Part shown: piece by piece, positions 8,131 to 15,594 of the stretch | Layout: every line of letters starts with the position of its first letter | How positions within the stretch are numbered: position 1 is the first letter of the stretch | Assembly (NCBI GenBank): GCA_038214535.1 | Contig: JBBQRS010000055.1 | Span: 1 to 30,302 of the forward strand | DNA length: 30,302 nucleotides | DNA from: JBBQRS01 sp038214535 | Lineage (GTDB): Bacteria; Chloroflexota; Anaerolineae; CG2-30-64-16 | Direction: 5' to 3' | Made by a program: the position numbers and the translations under genes | Notes under the pieces: generated by a model | What the model saw: the letters and a program-made list of their open reading frames with translations, nothing else | Told to the model about the DNA's origin: nothing | Databases searched by the model: none

Positions 8131-9225
8131 TTACGAGATGTCCATCACGACGCGAAAGCCCCGCCAGGCCAGGTGGCTATCGGGCGGGGACGCGCCGCGC
8201 GCCGTGCAGCGCACCCCGGCCATCGGGTCACGATAGGAGCCGCCGCGATGCACGCGTAGCACACGCGCATCGGCCGGGCCGGCGTCCGGGTCTTCGCGGC
8301 CGTCATCGCTGCGATAGGGGTAGGGATAATCGGGCTGTTCGCGCCGGCGGCCCCAGGCGGTGCTCGTCCACTCCTGCACGTTGCCGATCATGTCGAGGCA
8401 GCCCCACGGGCTTGCGCCGGCCCCGCCGTAATGCTCGCAGGGCGTCGTCGCCCCGATGCCGGATTCCAGCACATTACAGCGTTCCAGGGCGAACTCATCG
8501 CCCCAGGGGTAGCGGCGCTTCTGCCCGGTCGCCGCGTCCCACCCGGCGGCCTTCTCCCACTCCGCCTCGGTGGGCAGGCGGTAGCGACGACTCGTAGCGC
8601 TGCTGAGCCAGGCGCAATAGGCCAGCGCATCGTGCCAACTGACGCCGGTGACGGGATGATCGAGCCGGTCGGCGGTCGGCTCGCGCAGAAACCAGCCGAC
8701 ATCGCGTGGCGGTTCGGCGGCCTGCACGCGGCGCAGAAATTCCCCGTATTCGCGATGCATCACCGGGAACCGGCCGATGCGGAACGCGGCCACATGCACC
8801 TGATGCAATGGGGATTCATCGGGTGAGAGGTCGGGGACCGGCTCGGCGCCCATCATAAATGGTCCTGCGTCCACCGGCGCCGTTTCCGGCTCGAAGGGCC
8901 GCGTCGTGGCGAGGGGGTCAGGTTCCGCGCCGGGCGGTTCGGGCGCGTCCGCTTGGGCGAGCAGCGCGGCGATCGTCGTTTGCAGGGCGGGCAGGTTCGG
9001 GCGTTCGGCGGCGATGGCGCGCAGCAAGTCGCCCGTCCAGCCTTCACGCTCGGCCAGCGTGATCATATCGAGCAGGATGGCGGGCAAATTGTCACCCACC
9101 GCGACGATCCGGTTGAGGTATTTATCGAGGTGAAAAAGCAGCAACTCCTCCAGCGCGTCGTAGTTGAACGCGTCCAGCATTGCCGCTTGCAGCGTTTGAA
9201 TTTGTTGCCCGCTCAGCTTCGCCAT
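8131..9225 (-). CDS. EAD1 - formylglycine-generating-enzyme-like (FGE) domain protein
   Basis: Protein of 364 residues starting at MAKLSGQQIQ (ATG at 9225). The open frame reaches further upstream, but only through the palindrome at 9321-9352. Residues 1-90 form an effector-associated domain 1 (EAD1), matching the N-terminus of the STAND gene at 11859-14156 (MAKLSG, LLLF.LDK.L, EGWT.DLL.A). Residues ~114-361 are an FGE-sulfatase (SUMF1-type) domain: VSWHDALAYCAWLS, RRYRLPTEAEWEKAAG, GNVQEWTS, VHRGGSYRD and a final WRGFRVV. True FGE uses a C-terminal Cys pair that is not seen here, so it is probably not a sulfatase activator. EAD1-FGE fusions are known in STAND-linked conflict systems, where the FGE part is a proposed effector or adaptor. 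It is the first gene of the operon; the SIR2-like gene starts 21 bases after its stop. Confidence 0.88.
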   Translation of the reverse strand: MAKLSGQQIQTLQAAMLDAFNYDALEELLLFHLDKYLNRIVAVGDNLPAILLDMITLAEREGWTGDLLRAIAAERPNLPALQTTIAALLAQADAPEPPGAEPDPLATTRPFEPETAPVDAGPFMMGAEPVPDLSPDESPLHQVHVAAFRIGRFPVMHREYGEFLRRVQAAEPPRDVGWFLREPTADRLDHPVTGVSWHDALAYCAWLSSATSRRYRLPTEAEWEKAAGWDAATGQKRRYPWGDEFALERCNVLESGIGATTPCEHYGGAGASPWGCLDMIGNVQEWTSTAWGRRREQPDYPYPYRSDDGREDPDAGPADARVLRVHRGGSYRDPMAGVRCTARGASPPDSHLAWRGFRVVMDIS

Positions 9226-9276
9226 CGTGCCGTCTTTCGCATCCGTCCCGTCGTGCTCACAGATTAGTATGGTGCA

Positions 9277-9305
9277 ATGATAGCGCAAGTAGCGCGCCAC
9301 GGCAA
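9277..9305 (-). promoter_or_regulatory. candidate sigma-70 promoter for the EAD1-FGE operon
   Basis: On the - strand, TTGCCG (9305-9300) and TATCAT (9282-9277) are separated by exactly 17 bases; they match the -35 and -10 consensus at 4/6 and 5/6. Transcription would start near 9270, giving a leader of about 45 bases before the ATG at 9225. The site lies between the coding start and the palindrome at 9321-9352. It was found by reading, not by a scored search. Confidence 0.4.
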
Positions 9306-9320
9306 GCGCGCGGCGTGAAC

Positions 9321-9352
9321 ACGTGCAACGCATTTCTGAAGCGCGTTGCACG
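9321..9352. repeat. diverged copy of the 2613-2645 palindrome
   Basis: CGTGCAACGC (9322-9331) and GCGTTGCACG (9343-9352) are exact reverse complements around an 11-base centre. Length and outer arms match the repeat at 2613-2645, with changes confined to the centre. It sits in the divergent gap between the EAD1-FGE gene and the + strand DUF5666-like gene. Confidence 0.7.
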
Positions 9353-9437
9353 AAACCCGCGCCCCGTATGCTTCCGCACCCCCCGGCGTTGATATGGATA
9401 AGACCGGCACATGCTGCCGAGAACCGAGGAGGAACAG

Positions 9438-10055
9438 ATGAAACGCTGGATTATCACTGGGATCGTGATCGCGCTGGCGATGTTGACGGCAATGCCCGTC
9501 ATGGCCGACCGCGGCGGAGGACAGGGCGGCAATGAAGACCGCGCCGGACAACAGGAAGCGCGCGGCGGCCCGGAGCGAAACCAGGCTGAGACCCACGACG
9601 CCGATGCACCGAACGGCGATCAGGATCACAGCCGTGACCGCGACCGCGACAACGAAGGCGACCAGGATCAGAATCGCGAACGTGACGGCGAAGACGCGCA
9701 GGAGCAGGTCCGCACACGGAACGGGGACGGCGACGCGGAGGCTGCGCTCACACAGGCGCGCGTCCGCACGGAGATGCGCGCCGGCTTCGAGGTGCAGGGG
9801 GAGATCGTCGCTTTTGACCCGGCCACGCGCCGATTGATGCTGCGCATCCGTATCGTCGGGAACCCGGACGCGGGAGAGACCGAGATGGTGCAGGTGCAGG
9901 CGATGAATGGCGCGTTGTACCAGCAGCGAGTCGGGACGGCGTGGGAATCCGTCGGGCCGGCGGCGCTCAAGGTAGGGCAGGTTGTCGCCGTGCGTGGTAC
10001 AATTCACGATGAGACGTGGACGGCATCGCGCATCCGGCTTGGCTTGAGCCGGTAG
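9438..10055 (+). CDS. exported acidic DUF5666-like protein
   Basis: Protein of 205 residues. ATG at 9438 with a strong AGGAGG (9427-9432) 5 bases upstream. The first 23 residues form a signal peptide ending in PVMA. Residues ~24-105 are low-complexity and highly charged, rich in Asp, Glu, Arg, Gln and Asn (for example DHSRDRDRDNEGDQDQNRERD), so probably disordered. The last ~90 residues form a small beta domain (FEVQGEIVAFDPATRRLML … VGQVVAVRGTIHDETWTASRI) resembling DUF5666, a family of short exported domains of unknown role. It precedes the sigma factor and DUF5667-like genes on the same strand. Similar gene groups occur in Chloroflexota, which suggests a cell-envelope regulon, but no function is established. 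Confidence 0.75.
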   Translation: MKRWIITGIVIALAMLTAMPVMADRGGGQGGNEDRAGQQEARGGPERNQAETHDADAPNGDQDHSRDRDRDNEGDQDQNRERDGEDAQEQVRTRNGDGDAEAALTQARVRTEMRAGFEVQGEIVAFDPATRRLMLRIRIVGNPDAGETEMVQVQAMNGALYQQRVGTAWESVGPAALKVGQVVAVRGTIHDETWTASRIRLGLSR

Positions 10056-10132
10056 TTTCGATCTTAGCCGTCCTATCACCCGATGCAGGCCGGACGAATC
10101 ATATCTCCGGCCTTGCATCCTCAAAGCGAGTC

Positions 10133-10705
10133 ATGGCCCTGCAACCCGCGCTCACCGACGACCAGATTACGCCCCTCGTGCTTGCCTGCCGGCGCGGCGA
10201 AGCCGCCGCCGCCGAGGCGTTGTACGAGTTCTACGTGGATCGTATCTACCGCTATCTGCTGGCGCGCACCGGCGACCCGCATACGGCGGAGGATCTGACC
10301 GGGGAGTTGTTTGTCAGGATGATCGAGCACATTGGCCGCTTCAAGATTAACCCGGATCGCCCGGCTGCATCGTTCAGCGCCTGGCTGTATCGCATCGCCG
10401 GGAATCTGGCGGCGGATCATCACCGCAGGGGCATGCGCTTCAGCGAGGAGATCCCCGCAGCTACCCGCGCGACCGATCCCGAACCGTCTGTCGTCGCCGA
10501 ACGCCGCGAGACGGCCGCGCAACTAGCGGCGGCGCTGGAACACCTTACCGAGGAACAACGGCTGGTCGTGATCGGCAAGTTCGCCGAGGGCATGAGCAAC
10601 CGGGAGATGGCCGGCATGTTGGGCAAGAGCGAAGGGGCCGTGGAGTCTATGCAGCATCGCGCCTTGCGCCGGTTGGGCAGCCTGCTGCGCCGGGAGAAGA
10701 TGTAG
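10133..10705 (+). CDS. ECF-type RNA polymerase sigma factor
   Basis: Protein of 190 residues starting MALQPALTDD. An upstream in-frame ATG at 10016 is rejected because it lies inside the preceding gene. Region 2 spans about 28-100 (ALYEFYVDRIYRYL, TAEDLTGELFVRM, FSAWLYRIAGNLAADHHRR) and region 4 about 135-187 (LTEEQRLVVIGKFAEGMSNREMAGMLGKSEGAVESMQHRAL), the helix-turn-helix that reads the -35 element. No region 3, as in ECF factors. It ends one base before the start of the DUF5667-like membrane protein gene, so the two are almost certainly co-translated. This is the usual layout of a sigma factor and the membrane protein that restrains it. The target regulon is unknown; the adjacent exported protein and the STAND operon are candidates. 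Confidence 0.93.
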   Translation: MALQPALTDDQITPLVLACRRGEAAAAEALYEFYVDRIYRYLLARTGDPHTAEDLTGELFVRMIEHIGRFKINPDRPAASFSAWLYRIAGNLAADHHRRGMRFSEEIPAATRATDPEPSVVAERRETAAQLAAALEHLTEEQRLVVIGKFAEGMSNREMAGMLGKSEGAVESMQHRALRRLGSLLRREKM

Positions 10706-10706
10706 C

Positions 10707-11828
10707 ATGTCTGATTTCGACGCCATTCTCGACGAGTGTACCGAGCGCATCGCCAGCGGTGAGACAGTGGCTGCCTGCATCGCGCGCTACCCGCAGTACG
10801 CCGCCGATTTGGAGCCGTCGCTGGTCGCCGCGGAGGCGCTTTCCCGGCTGAGCGCGTACAGCATGACCGAACCGGCGCGCACGCAGGCGCAAGCGCGGAT
10901 GCGCCGCGAGTTGGTCGCCGCCGGAGCAGCGCAGGCGCACGGAGCAGGATGGTGGGGTCAGGGATGGCTCCGCGGGTTGGCGGGGATGGCGGCAATCCTC
11001 TTTCTAGTGATGCTGCTTGGCGCGAACGTGGCGGCCAGCCAACCCGGCGATTGGGGCTATCCGCTGCGCGCCGTGGTCGAGCGCGCCCCCGCCCGTTTCG
11101 CGCCGGATGCGGATGGGCGCGTCCGCGCCGAACTACGCGCTGCGGAGCGCCGCCTGGCCGACCTGGATCACCACGTGGGACGGGGAGTGTCGTCCGACGC
11201 GCTCGCATCGCTGCTGGCCGCCGACGAAGCTGCCTTCGAGGCGGCATTGACGCTGCCCGGACCCGAACGCGCCGCGGTCGCTGCGCAGTTGCGCGCCCAC
11301 GCTGAAACTCTTGAACGGCTGGCAACGCGCGCTGGCGGTGAACAGGGCGACGGCGAGGCGTTTCGACTGGCGGCGCAGCGCGCGCAGGCCTTCGCGGGGC
11401 AACTCCAGCTCGGCCCGCGCCCGGATACATCGCCCGGTCCGTCACCGACGGAGACGCCGCGCCACACATCTACCGTAAGACCGACCCTCACGACGACGAT
11501 GCGTCCCGCGACTCGCACGCCCCTGGCTTCCCCTGAGCGGGCGCGCCCGACCGAGATGCAGGTGACGCCGCGTGCAACGGTTGCTCCCCGCGCCACGCAT
11601 ACGCCCGAACCACAGAAACCGACGCTCACGCCGCAAGGCCCGCGCGCGACATCAACCATCGAAGCGAGCCGCCGGACGCGCACCCCCGAACCTGCTGCGA
11701 CGCCCGGCGAAGGCGGCCCCGGTCCCGGCGGGGGAGAGAACGGCGAGCCGGGCGATAATGGCGGGGGCGGCGATCACGACGGCGACGGTGGAGGCGGCGG
11801 CAATTCCGGGGCGGGCGGCGGACAGTGA
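10707..11828 (+). CDS. DUF5667-like membrane protein, putative anti-sigma factor
   Basis: Protein of 373 residues. ATG at 10707, one base after the sigma factor stop. The N-terminal cytoplasmic part (1-88) begins FDAILDECTERI and contains YPQYAADLEPSL, a pattern common in proteins encoded beside Chloroflexota ECF factors. One transmembrane helix (about 90-109) is followed by QPGDWGYPLRAVVERA and an Ala/Arg/Glu-rich helical region (to ~235), as in DUF5667. Residues ~240-330 are Pro/Thr/Arg-rich with many TP pairs, and the last ~40 are almost all Gly, Asp and Asn. The outer part looks stalk-like and unstructured. By position and topology it should hold the sigma factor at the membrane until an envelope signal arrives; this is inference. 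It converges with the EAD1-STAND gene, with 30 bases between the stop codons. Confidence 0.8.
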   Translation: MSDFDAILDECTERIASGETVAACIARYPQYAADLEPSLVAAEALSRLSAYSMTEPARTQAQARMRRELVAAGAAQAHGAGWWGQGWLRGLAGMAAILFLVMLLGANVAASQPGDWGYPLRAVVERAPARFAPDADGRVRAELRAAERRLADLDHHVGRGVSSDALASLLAADEAAFEAALTLPGPERAAVAAQLRAHAETLERLATRAGGEQGDGEAFRLAAQRAQAFAGQLQLGPRPDTSPGPSPTETPRHTSTVRPTLTTTMRPATRTPLASPERARPTEMQVTPRATVAPRATHTPEPQKPTLTPQGPRATSTIEASRRTRTPEPAATPGEGGPGPGGGENGEPGDNGGGGDHDGDGGGGGNSGAGGGQ

Positions 11829-11858
11829 CGCAACGGGCTACCTCCGCGCTGTAGCGGA

Positions 11859-14156
11859 TCAGTCCAGCCCGTAGCGCTGTCGTTCTTCCGGCGTGAGCCA
11901 CGGGTTATAACGTTGCACCTGCCTGCCTGCCATTTCCAGCATGACCTCCGCTGTGGAGGGCCAGGTTCGCGCCGTGCCGTCACCGCCCGCGGTGACGATG
12001 CGCGCCCCGTCGGGGCTGTACGCCGCCGAGTTGATCCCGCAATTGCCGTTTTCATCGCAACCATGCCCGCTGAGGGTCAGCAGCGCCGCCCCGCCGGCCG
12101 CCTCCCAGACCCTGGCCGTGCCGTCGGCGCCCGCGGTGACGATGCGCGCCCCGTCGGGGCTGTACGCCGCCGAGTTGACCCCGCCTTCGTGGCGCTGGCG
12201 TGGCAGGTTCATCACCCAGGGTGGCGCCTCCCGGATGGCGTCTACGATGGCCCGGCTGGCATTATGCGTCACGTAGTCGTCCAAAGGTAATGTTGCGCTG
12301 ATCGCCTCCTGCGCCAGGAGCAGGTAGAGGGAAGGATCAGGGACGTTTTTTGCCATCTCTAGCTGGGCCTCGGCGGCCAACTCGCCGGAACTCGCTCGGC
12401 GGGCGTTCTCCTCGGCCCGGTGCGCGTTCTGTCTGCTCAGGATGCCGAATCCTCCTGCCGCGATCCCCGCAAGCACGGCGATCACGGCCAGCGCCACGGC
12501 GATCAGCGCGCGTTGCCGCAGCCGTCGAAGCTGCTCTCTCCGCACGGCCTCGCGCGTCTGCACGGCCGTGCGGCTCGCCTCGACCAGTTGCTGCAGATCG
12601 TCGCTGGTGCCAAGTTCTTGGGCATCAACGCTCGCCAGCCAGCGCTCCGCCTCGGGCAGCTCCGTCTCGTCCAGCAGCCCGCCCTCGCCGCGCCCCAGCC
12701 GCGCCCACTCCGCTGCCTTGTCCTCTAACCGCCGGCGCGTCTGTTCGGCGGCGCGGCGTTCTTTCACCCACGCCTGCAAGCGCGGCCACCCCGCAATCAG
12801 CGCCTCGTGCGAGATGTCCACACGACGCTCGCCGTCCTCCTCCTCGCCGGTCAGCGTCAGCAGCCGGTTCTGCGCTAACTCGTCCAGCGTCGCCGCGAAC
12901 GCCGCCGGGTCATCACTGGCGCTGCGCAGCGTCCCTTCCGGCTGCTGGCGGCGCGTGTCCTCCCGCCCCTCGCCGAACTGGATCAGCCGCAGGAAGATGC
13001 GCCGCGCCGTCGCCTGTCCCTCCGGCGTCAGCCCGGCGTACACCGCGTCCGCTTTCGTGCCAATCGCGACCGCCAGCCCGCTTCGCCCGTCCTCTCCCAG
13101 CTTCTCATAGGCATCCAGCGTCAGCCGTCGGTCGGCCATCTCCGCCCACAGCAGCACCAGCGTCTCCTGCAGCATCGGCAGCACGCCCGGCTCGCCCGCG
13201 GCGTCTGCCAGGAGCCGTTCGATCAGCGCGCTTTCGACCGCGACATCCCGCTGTTCGGCGGGCCCGACGATGGCCGCCTTCAGCGTCTCGCCGCGCAGCG
13301 CGACCACCTCCATGCGCCTCTCTTTGGCCGCCTCCCACAGGTCGGAGTTCATCAGATCGGGGTAGAAATCGGCGCGCATGGCGATCAGCAGCGCGCACGC
13401 CTCGACTCCTTGCAGCGCCTCGATCTCGGCAAGAAAGTCTTTGCGCGCTTCCGGCGTCACCTGTGGCGTGAAGACCTCCTCGAACTGGTCAATCACCAAC
13501 AGCAGGCGTTGCGCGGGTGGGTTCACGGCCAGCAGCGCGGCCACGGCCTCTTCCGGCTGCGCCGGATCGCCGCCCAGCACGTCACGCAGCGCGCCCATCG
13601 GGTCGGCGCCGGGGCGCATCGTCCGCGCAAGCCAGTAGCCTTTCGTGAACAGCTTGCTCCGTCTATCCGATGTGGGATCGAGTTTGGGCAGCAGCCCGGC
13701 GTTGATCAGCGAGGACTTGCCGGAGCCGGAGGCGCCGATGATGAAGACCAGCCGCTGGTGGCGGAGATGGCGCAGCATTTGCTCGATCTCGGCCTCGCGG
13801 CCGTAGAAGAAGCGCGCGTCTTGCGCCGTGAAGGGGATCATGCCGGGGTAGGGGCAGTCGGGGCGTTCCTCCGGCGCGGCCAGCCGGGCGCGCAGCCGCG
13901 CGACAACATCTTGGAGATGCGCGTCTCTCGGGCGTGCCGAGGTGGCGGCGACCAGTAAGTCCGTCGTCCAACCCTGTTCTTCAGCCTGCTTAACCGTGCG
14001 TTCGACGGCGACGGGGAAGGCGGCGCTTTTTGGGGCGATCAGATCAAGGCGCTTGTCCAGCCGGAACAGCAGGAGGCTCTCGAACTCCTGCTGTGTGAAC
14101 AGCGGGAGAAGCGCCTCACACAGTTCGCTGATTTCGGGTCCGCTGAGCTTAGCCAC
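11859..14156 (-). CDS. EAD1 - nSTAND1 NTPase - TM protein with a two-repeat WD40 tail
   Basis: Protein of 765 residues. The start is GTG at 14156, with GAGG 7 bases upstream. Residues 1-92 are EAD1, closely resembling that of the FGE protein at 8131-9225. CPYPGMIPF at 101-109 and FFYGREAEI at 117-125 open the STAND NTPase; the P-loop GASGSGKSS is at 141-149 and Walker B LLLVIDQFEE at 218-227. A winged-helix and helical region follows (DISHEALIAGWPRLQAWV), then one transmembrane helix near 545-570. The tail has only two WD40 units (HEGGVNSAAYSPDGARIVTAGADG and a near copy), closing with LTPEERQRYG. Two units cannot make a propeller alone, so the array is contracted, still growing, or completed by oligomerisation. 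EAD1 domains are thought to pair like with like, so this switch probably recruits the EAD1-FGE protein. Confidence 0.9.
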   Translation of the reverse strand: MAKLSGPEISELCEALLPLFTQQEFESLLLFRLDKRLDLIAPKSAAFPVAVERTVKQAEEQGWTTDLLVAATSARPRDAHLQDVVARLRARLAAPEERPDCPYPGMIPFTAQDARFFYGREAEIEQMLRHLRHQRLVFIIGASGSGKSSLINAGLLPKLDPTSDRRSKLFTKGYWLARTMRPGADPMGALRDVLGGDPAQPEEAVAALLAVNPPAQRLLLVIDQFEEVFTPQVTPEARKDFLAEIEALQGVEACALLIAMRADFYPDLMNSDLWEAAKERRMEVVALRGETLKAAIVGPAEQRDVAVESALIERLLADAAGEPGVLPMLQETLVLLWAEMADRRLTLDAYEKLGEDGRSGLAVAIGTKADAVYAGLTPEGQATARRIFLRLIQFGEGREDTRRQQPEGTLRSASDDPAAFAATLDELAQNRLLTLTGEEEDGERRVDISHEALIAGWPRLQAWVKERRAAEQTRRRLEDKAAEWARLGRGEGGLLDETELPEAERWLASVDAQELGTSDDLQQLVEASRTAVQTREAVRREQLRRLRQRALIAVALAVIAVLAGIAAGGFGILSRQNAHRAEENARRASSGELAAEAQLEMAKNVPDPSLYLLLAQEAISATLPLDDYVTHNASRAIVDAIREAPPWVMNLPRQRHEGGVNSAAYSPDGARIVTAGADGTARVWEAAGGAALLTLSGHGCDENGNCGINSAAYSPDGARIVTAGGDGTARTWPSTAEVMLEMAGRQVQRYNPWLTPEERQRYGLD
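11971..12184. repeat. near-identical tandem WD40-encoding repeats
   Basis: The segments 11971-12040 and 12115-12184 match at 67 of 70 bases when compared by eye, with a period of 144 bases. They encode the two WD40 units of the EAD1-STAND protein. Only one of the three differences falls in the last 58 bases. WD40 units in the neighbouring STAND gene are far more diverged, so this duplication or conversion is recent. Confidence 0.8.
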
Positions 14157-14209
14157 GACACAACCTCAAAAAGGGCCGAGCCAGATGCTCCTGACACAAA
14201 TTAACCTGA

Positions 14210-14256
14210 CGCAGGCGACACTGCATGTCAAACTTCATGGATGGCGTTCGCCTGCG
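14210..14256 (-). terminator. possible hairpin after the fucosidase gene
   Basis: CGCAGGCGA (14210-14218) pairs with TCGCCTGCG (14248-14256) across a 29-base loop. It starts 12 bases after the stop of the GH29 gene and lies upstream of the EAD1-STAND gene. There is no clear U-tract, so a terminator role is uncertain; it may separate the two transcripts. Confidence 0.3.
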
Positions 14257-14267
14257 CCTGTGTCTTG

Positions 14268-15521
14268 TTATTCCAACACCACGCAGCCCGCGCCGAGTTT
14301 CTGTTGGGGCGGGCCGGCGAATTCCAGTTTGATCACGGAGATTCCGGCGATCACGTCGGGGTTCTCTGCGGGCAGGTCGCGCAGGATCAGACGGTTCTCG
14401 GTTTGCTCAAAAGGAACATCCCGCCCGTCCGCCAGCAGCGTCGCCTTTTGCACGCGCTCGGTCAGCCCGCCGATCACCAGCTCACTCCCCGGCCAGCGCG
14501 AGCACCAGTAGTACGCCGTGTTGCCCTTGATGCTCCACCCGCCGGTCGGCATCCACTCCATGCGCCCATCGGTGCGCTCCACCGGGCCGTACATTGCCTC
14601 GCCGTAGGTGTCAACCCACTTGCCTACCGCTTCCAATCGCTCGATCGCTTCGGGCGGGATCGAGCCGTCGGGCGCGGGGCCGATATTCAGCAGCAGGTTT
14701 CCGCCGCCCGCGCTGGCCGTGTTGAGCATCTGGATCACCTCGCGCACCGAGCGCCAGTCGGGCGAGATCGGCATGTAGCCCCACGAGCCGTTGAAGGTCA
14801 TGCAGGCTTCCCAGTTGCGTCCCGGCCCCGCGGCCGTGACGTGCTCTTCCGGCGTGCCGAAATCTTCGGGCAGTTGCGCGCGGTCGTTAATGAGGATGTG
14901 CGGTTGCAGCCTGCGGATCATGCTATCGAGTTCGACCGACTCCCACGCCTCAGGCGACTTCAGCGGCCATGACACGTCGTGCCAGAAGATGTCGAGCTGC
15001 CCGTAGTTCGTGCAAAGTTCGCGCGCGCTTGCCTGCACGAAATCGAGGAAGCGCCGGCGCGCGGCTTCATCCAGGGCGCAGTTGGCGCCGTCCGGGTGAT
15101 GCCAGTCCATCAGCGAGTGATAGAACCCCATCTTGAGGCCCGCCCCGTGGCAGGCGTCCGCGTACTCGCGCACCAGGTCGCGCCCCGGCGTACGCTTCAC
15201 GGCGTTGTAGTCGGTCTGTGCCGTGTCCCACAGGCAGAAACCTTCATGGTGCTTGGTGGTCAGCACCATGTAATTCATGCCGGCGCGCTTTGCGAGGTCG
15301 GCCCAGGCCGTCGCCGGGTTCTCCGGCATCACCTGCCACGTCTCCGCCAGCTTCTCGTACTCGGCGACCGGAATACGTTCGCGGTTCATCACCCATTCGT
15401 GCCGCGCAGGCTGGGAATAGAGCCCCCAGTGGACGAACATCCCGAATCGCGCCTCGTTCCACCAGCAAATCCGCTCAGGTCGGGTGGCCGCGACTTCCGC
15501 CATGTATGCCTCTTTGTCCAT
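14268..15521 (-). CDS. alpha-L-fucosidase, GH29 family
   Basis: Protein of 417 residues, a normal length for a GH29 catalytic domain with a short C-terminal beta domain. ATG at 15521 with a strong GAGGAGG just upstream. GH29 hallmarks are FGMFVHWGLYS (26-36), TTKHHEGFCLWDT (88-100) and LDIFWHDVSWP (176-186), in which D182 aligns with the catalytic nucleophile. The family removes alpha-L-fucose from glycans by a retaining mechanism. No signal peptide is present, so it should act in the cytoplasm on imported fragments. It is the last gene of a - strand run; a palindromic repeat (15552-15594) lies between it and the preceding URO-D-like gene. The acid/base residue cannot be assigned by eye. Specificity within GH29 (1,2 versus 1,3/1,4 linkages) is not predictable. 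Confidence 0.9.
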   Translation of the reverse strand: MDKEAYMAEVAATRPERICWWNEARFGMFVHWGLYSQPARHEWVMNRERIPVAEYEKLAETWQVMPENPATAWADLAKRAGMNYMVLTTKHHEGFCLWDTAQTDYNAVKRTPGRDLVREYADACHGAGLKMGFYHSLMDWHHPDGANCALDEAARRRFLDFVQASARELCTNYGQLDIFWHDVSWPLKSPEAWESVELDSMIRRLQPHILINDRAQLPEDFGTPEEHVTAAGPGRNWEACMTFNGSWGYMPISPDWRSVREVIQMLNTASAGGGNLLLNIGPAPDGSIPPEAIERLEAVGKWVDTYGEAMYGPVERTDGRMEWMPTGGWSIKGNTAYYWCSRWPGSELVIGGLTERVQKATLLADGRDVPFEQTENRLILRDLPAENPDVIAGISVIKLEFAGPPQQKLGAGCVVLE

Positions 15522-15551
15522 GATGCCTCCTCAAACGTTTGTAGCCGCAGG

Positions 15552-15594
15552 GCTCGTAAGAGCGCCGGAGCGCACTGAAGTGCGCGCTACGAGC
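15552..15594. repeat. palindromic repeat overlapping the end of a URO-D-like gene
   Basis: Outer arms GCTCGTA (15552-15558) and TACGAGC (15588-15594) enclose an inner hairpin GCGCACT/AGTGCGC (15570-15576, 15579-15585). The sequence CTCGTAGCGCGC recurs, slightly changed, in the palindrome at 19666-19711, so both belong to one family. This copy supplies the TAG stop (15587-15589) of the upstream URO-D-like gene. Confidence 0.7.

Noticed and set aside
8131..9225. Possible C-type-lectin variable target of a diversity-generating retroelement
   Set aside because: The FGE fold is related to such targets, but no reverse transcriptase, template repeat or adenine-rich variable region was seen in the window.
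10016..10132. Longer N-terminus for the sigma factor
   Set aside because: It would overlap the end of the DUF5666-like gene and adds residues not seen in ECF factors; the ATG at 10133 matches the family start.
12350..13471. 373-codon + strand frame rich in Arg, Pro, Ser and Ala
   Set aside because: Antisense shadow of the EAD1-STAND gene, with low-complexity composition and no ribosome site of note.
14200..14231. TTGACA with a possible TTAATT/GTTAAT -10 element upstream of the EAD1-STAND gene
   Set aside because: The perfect -35 hexamer is 20-21 bases from the candidate -10, too far for a normal sigma-70 promoter, and it lies inside the hairpin loop.
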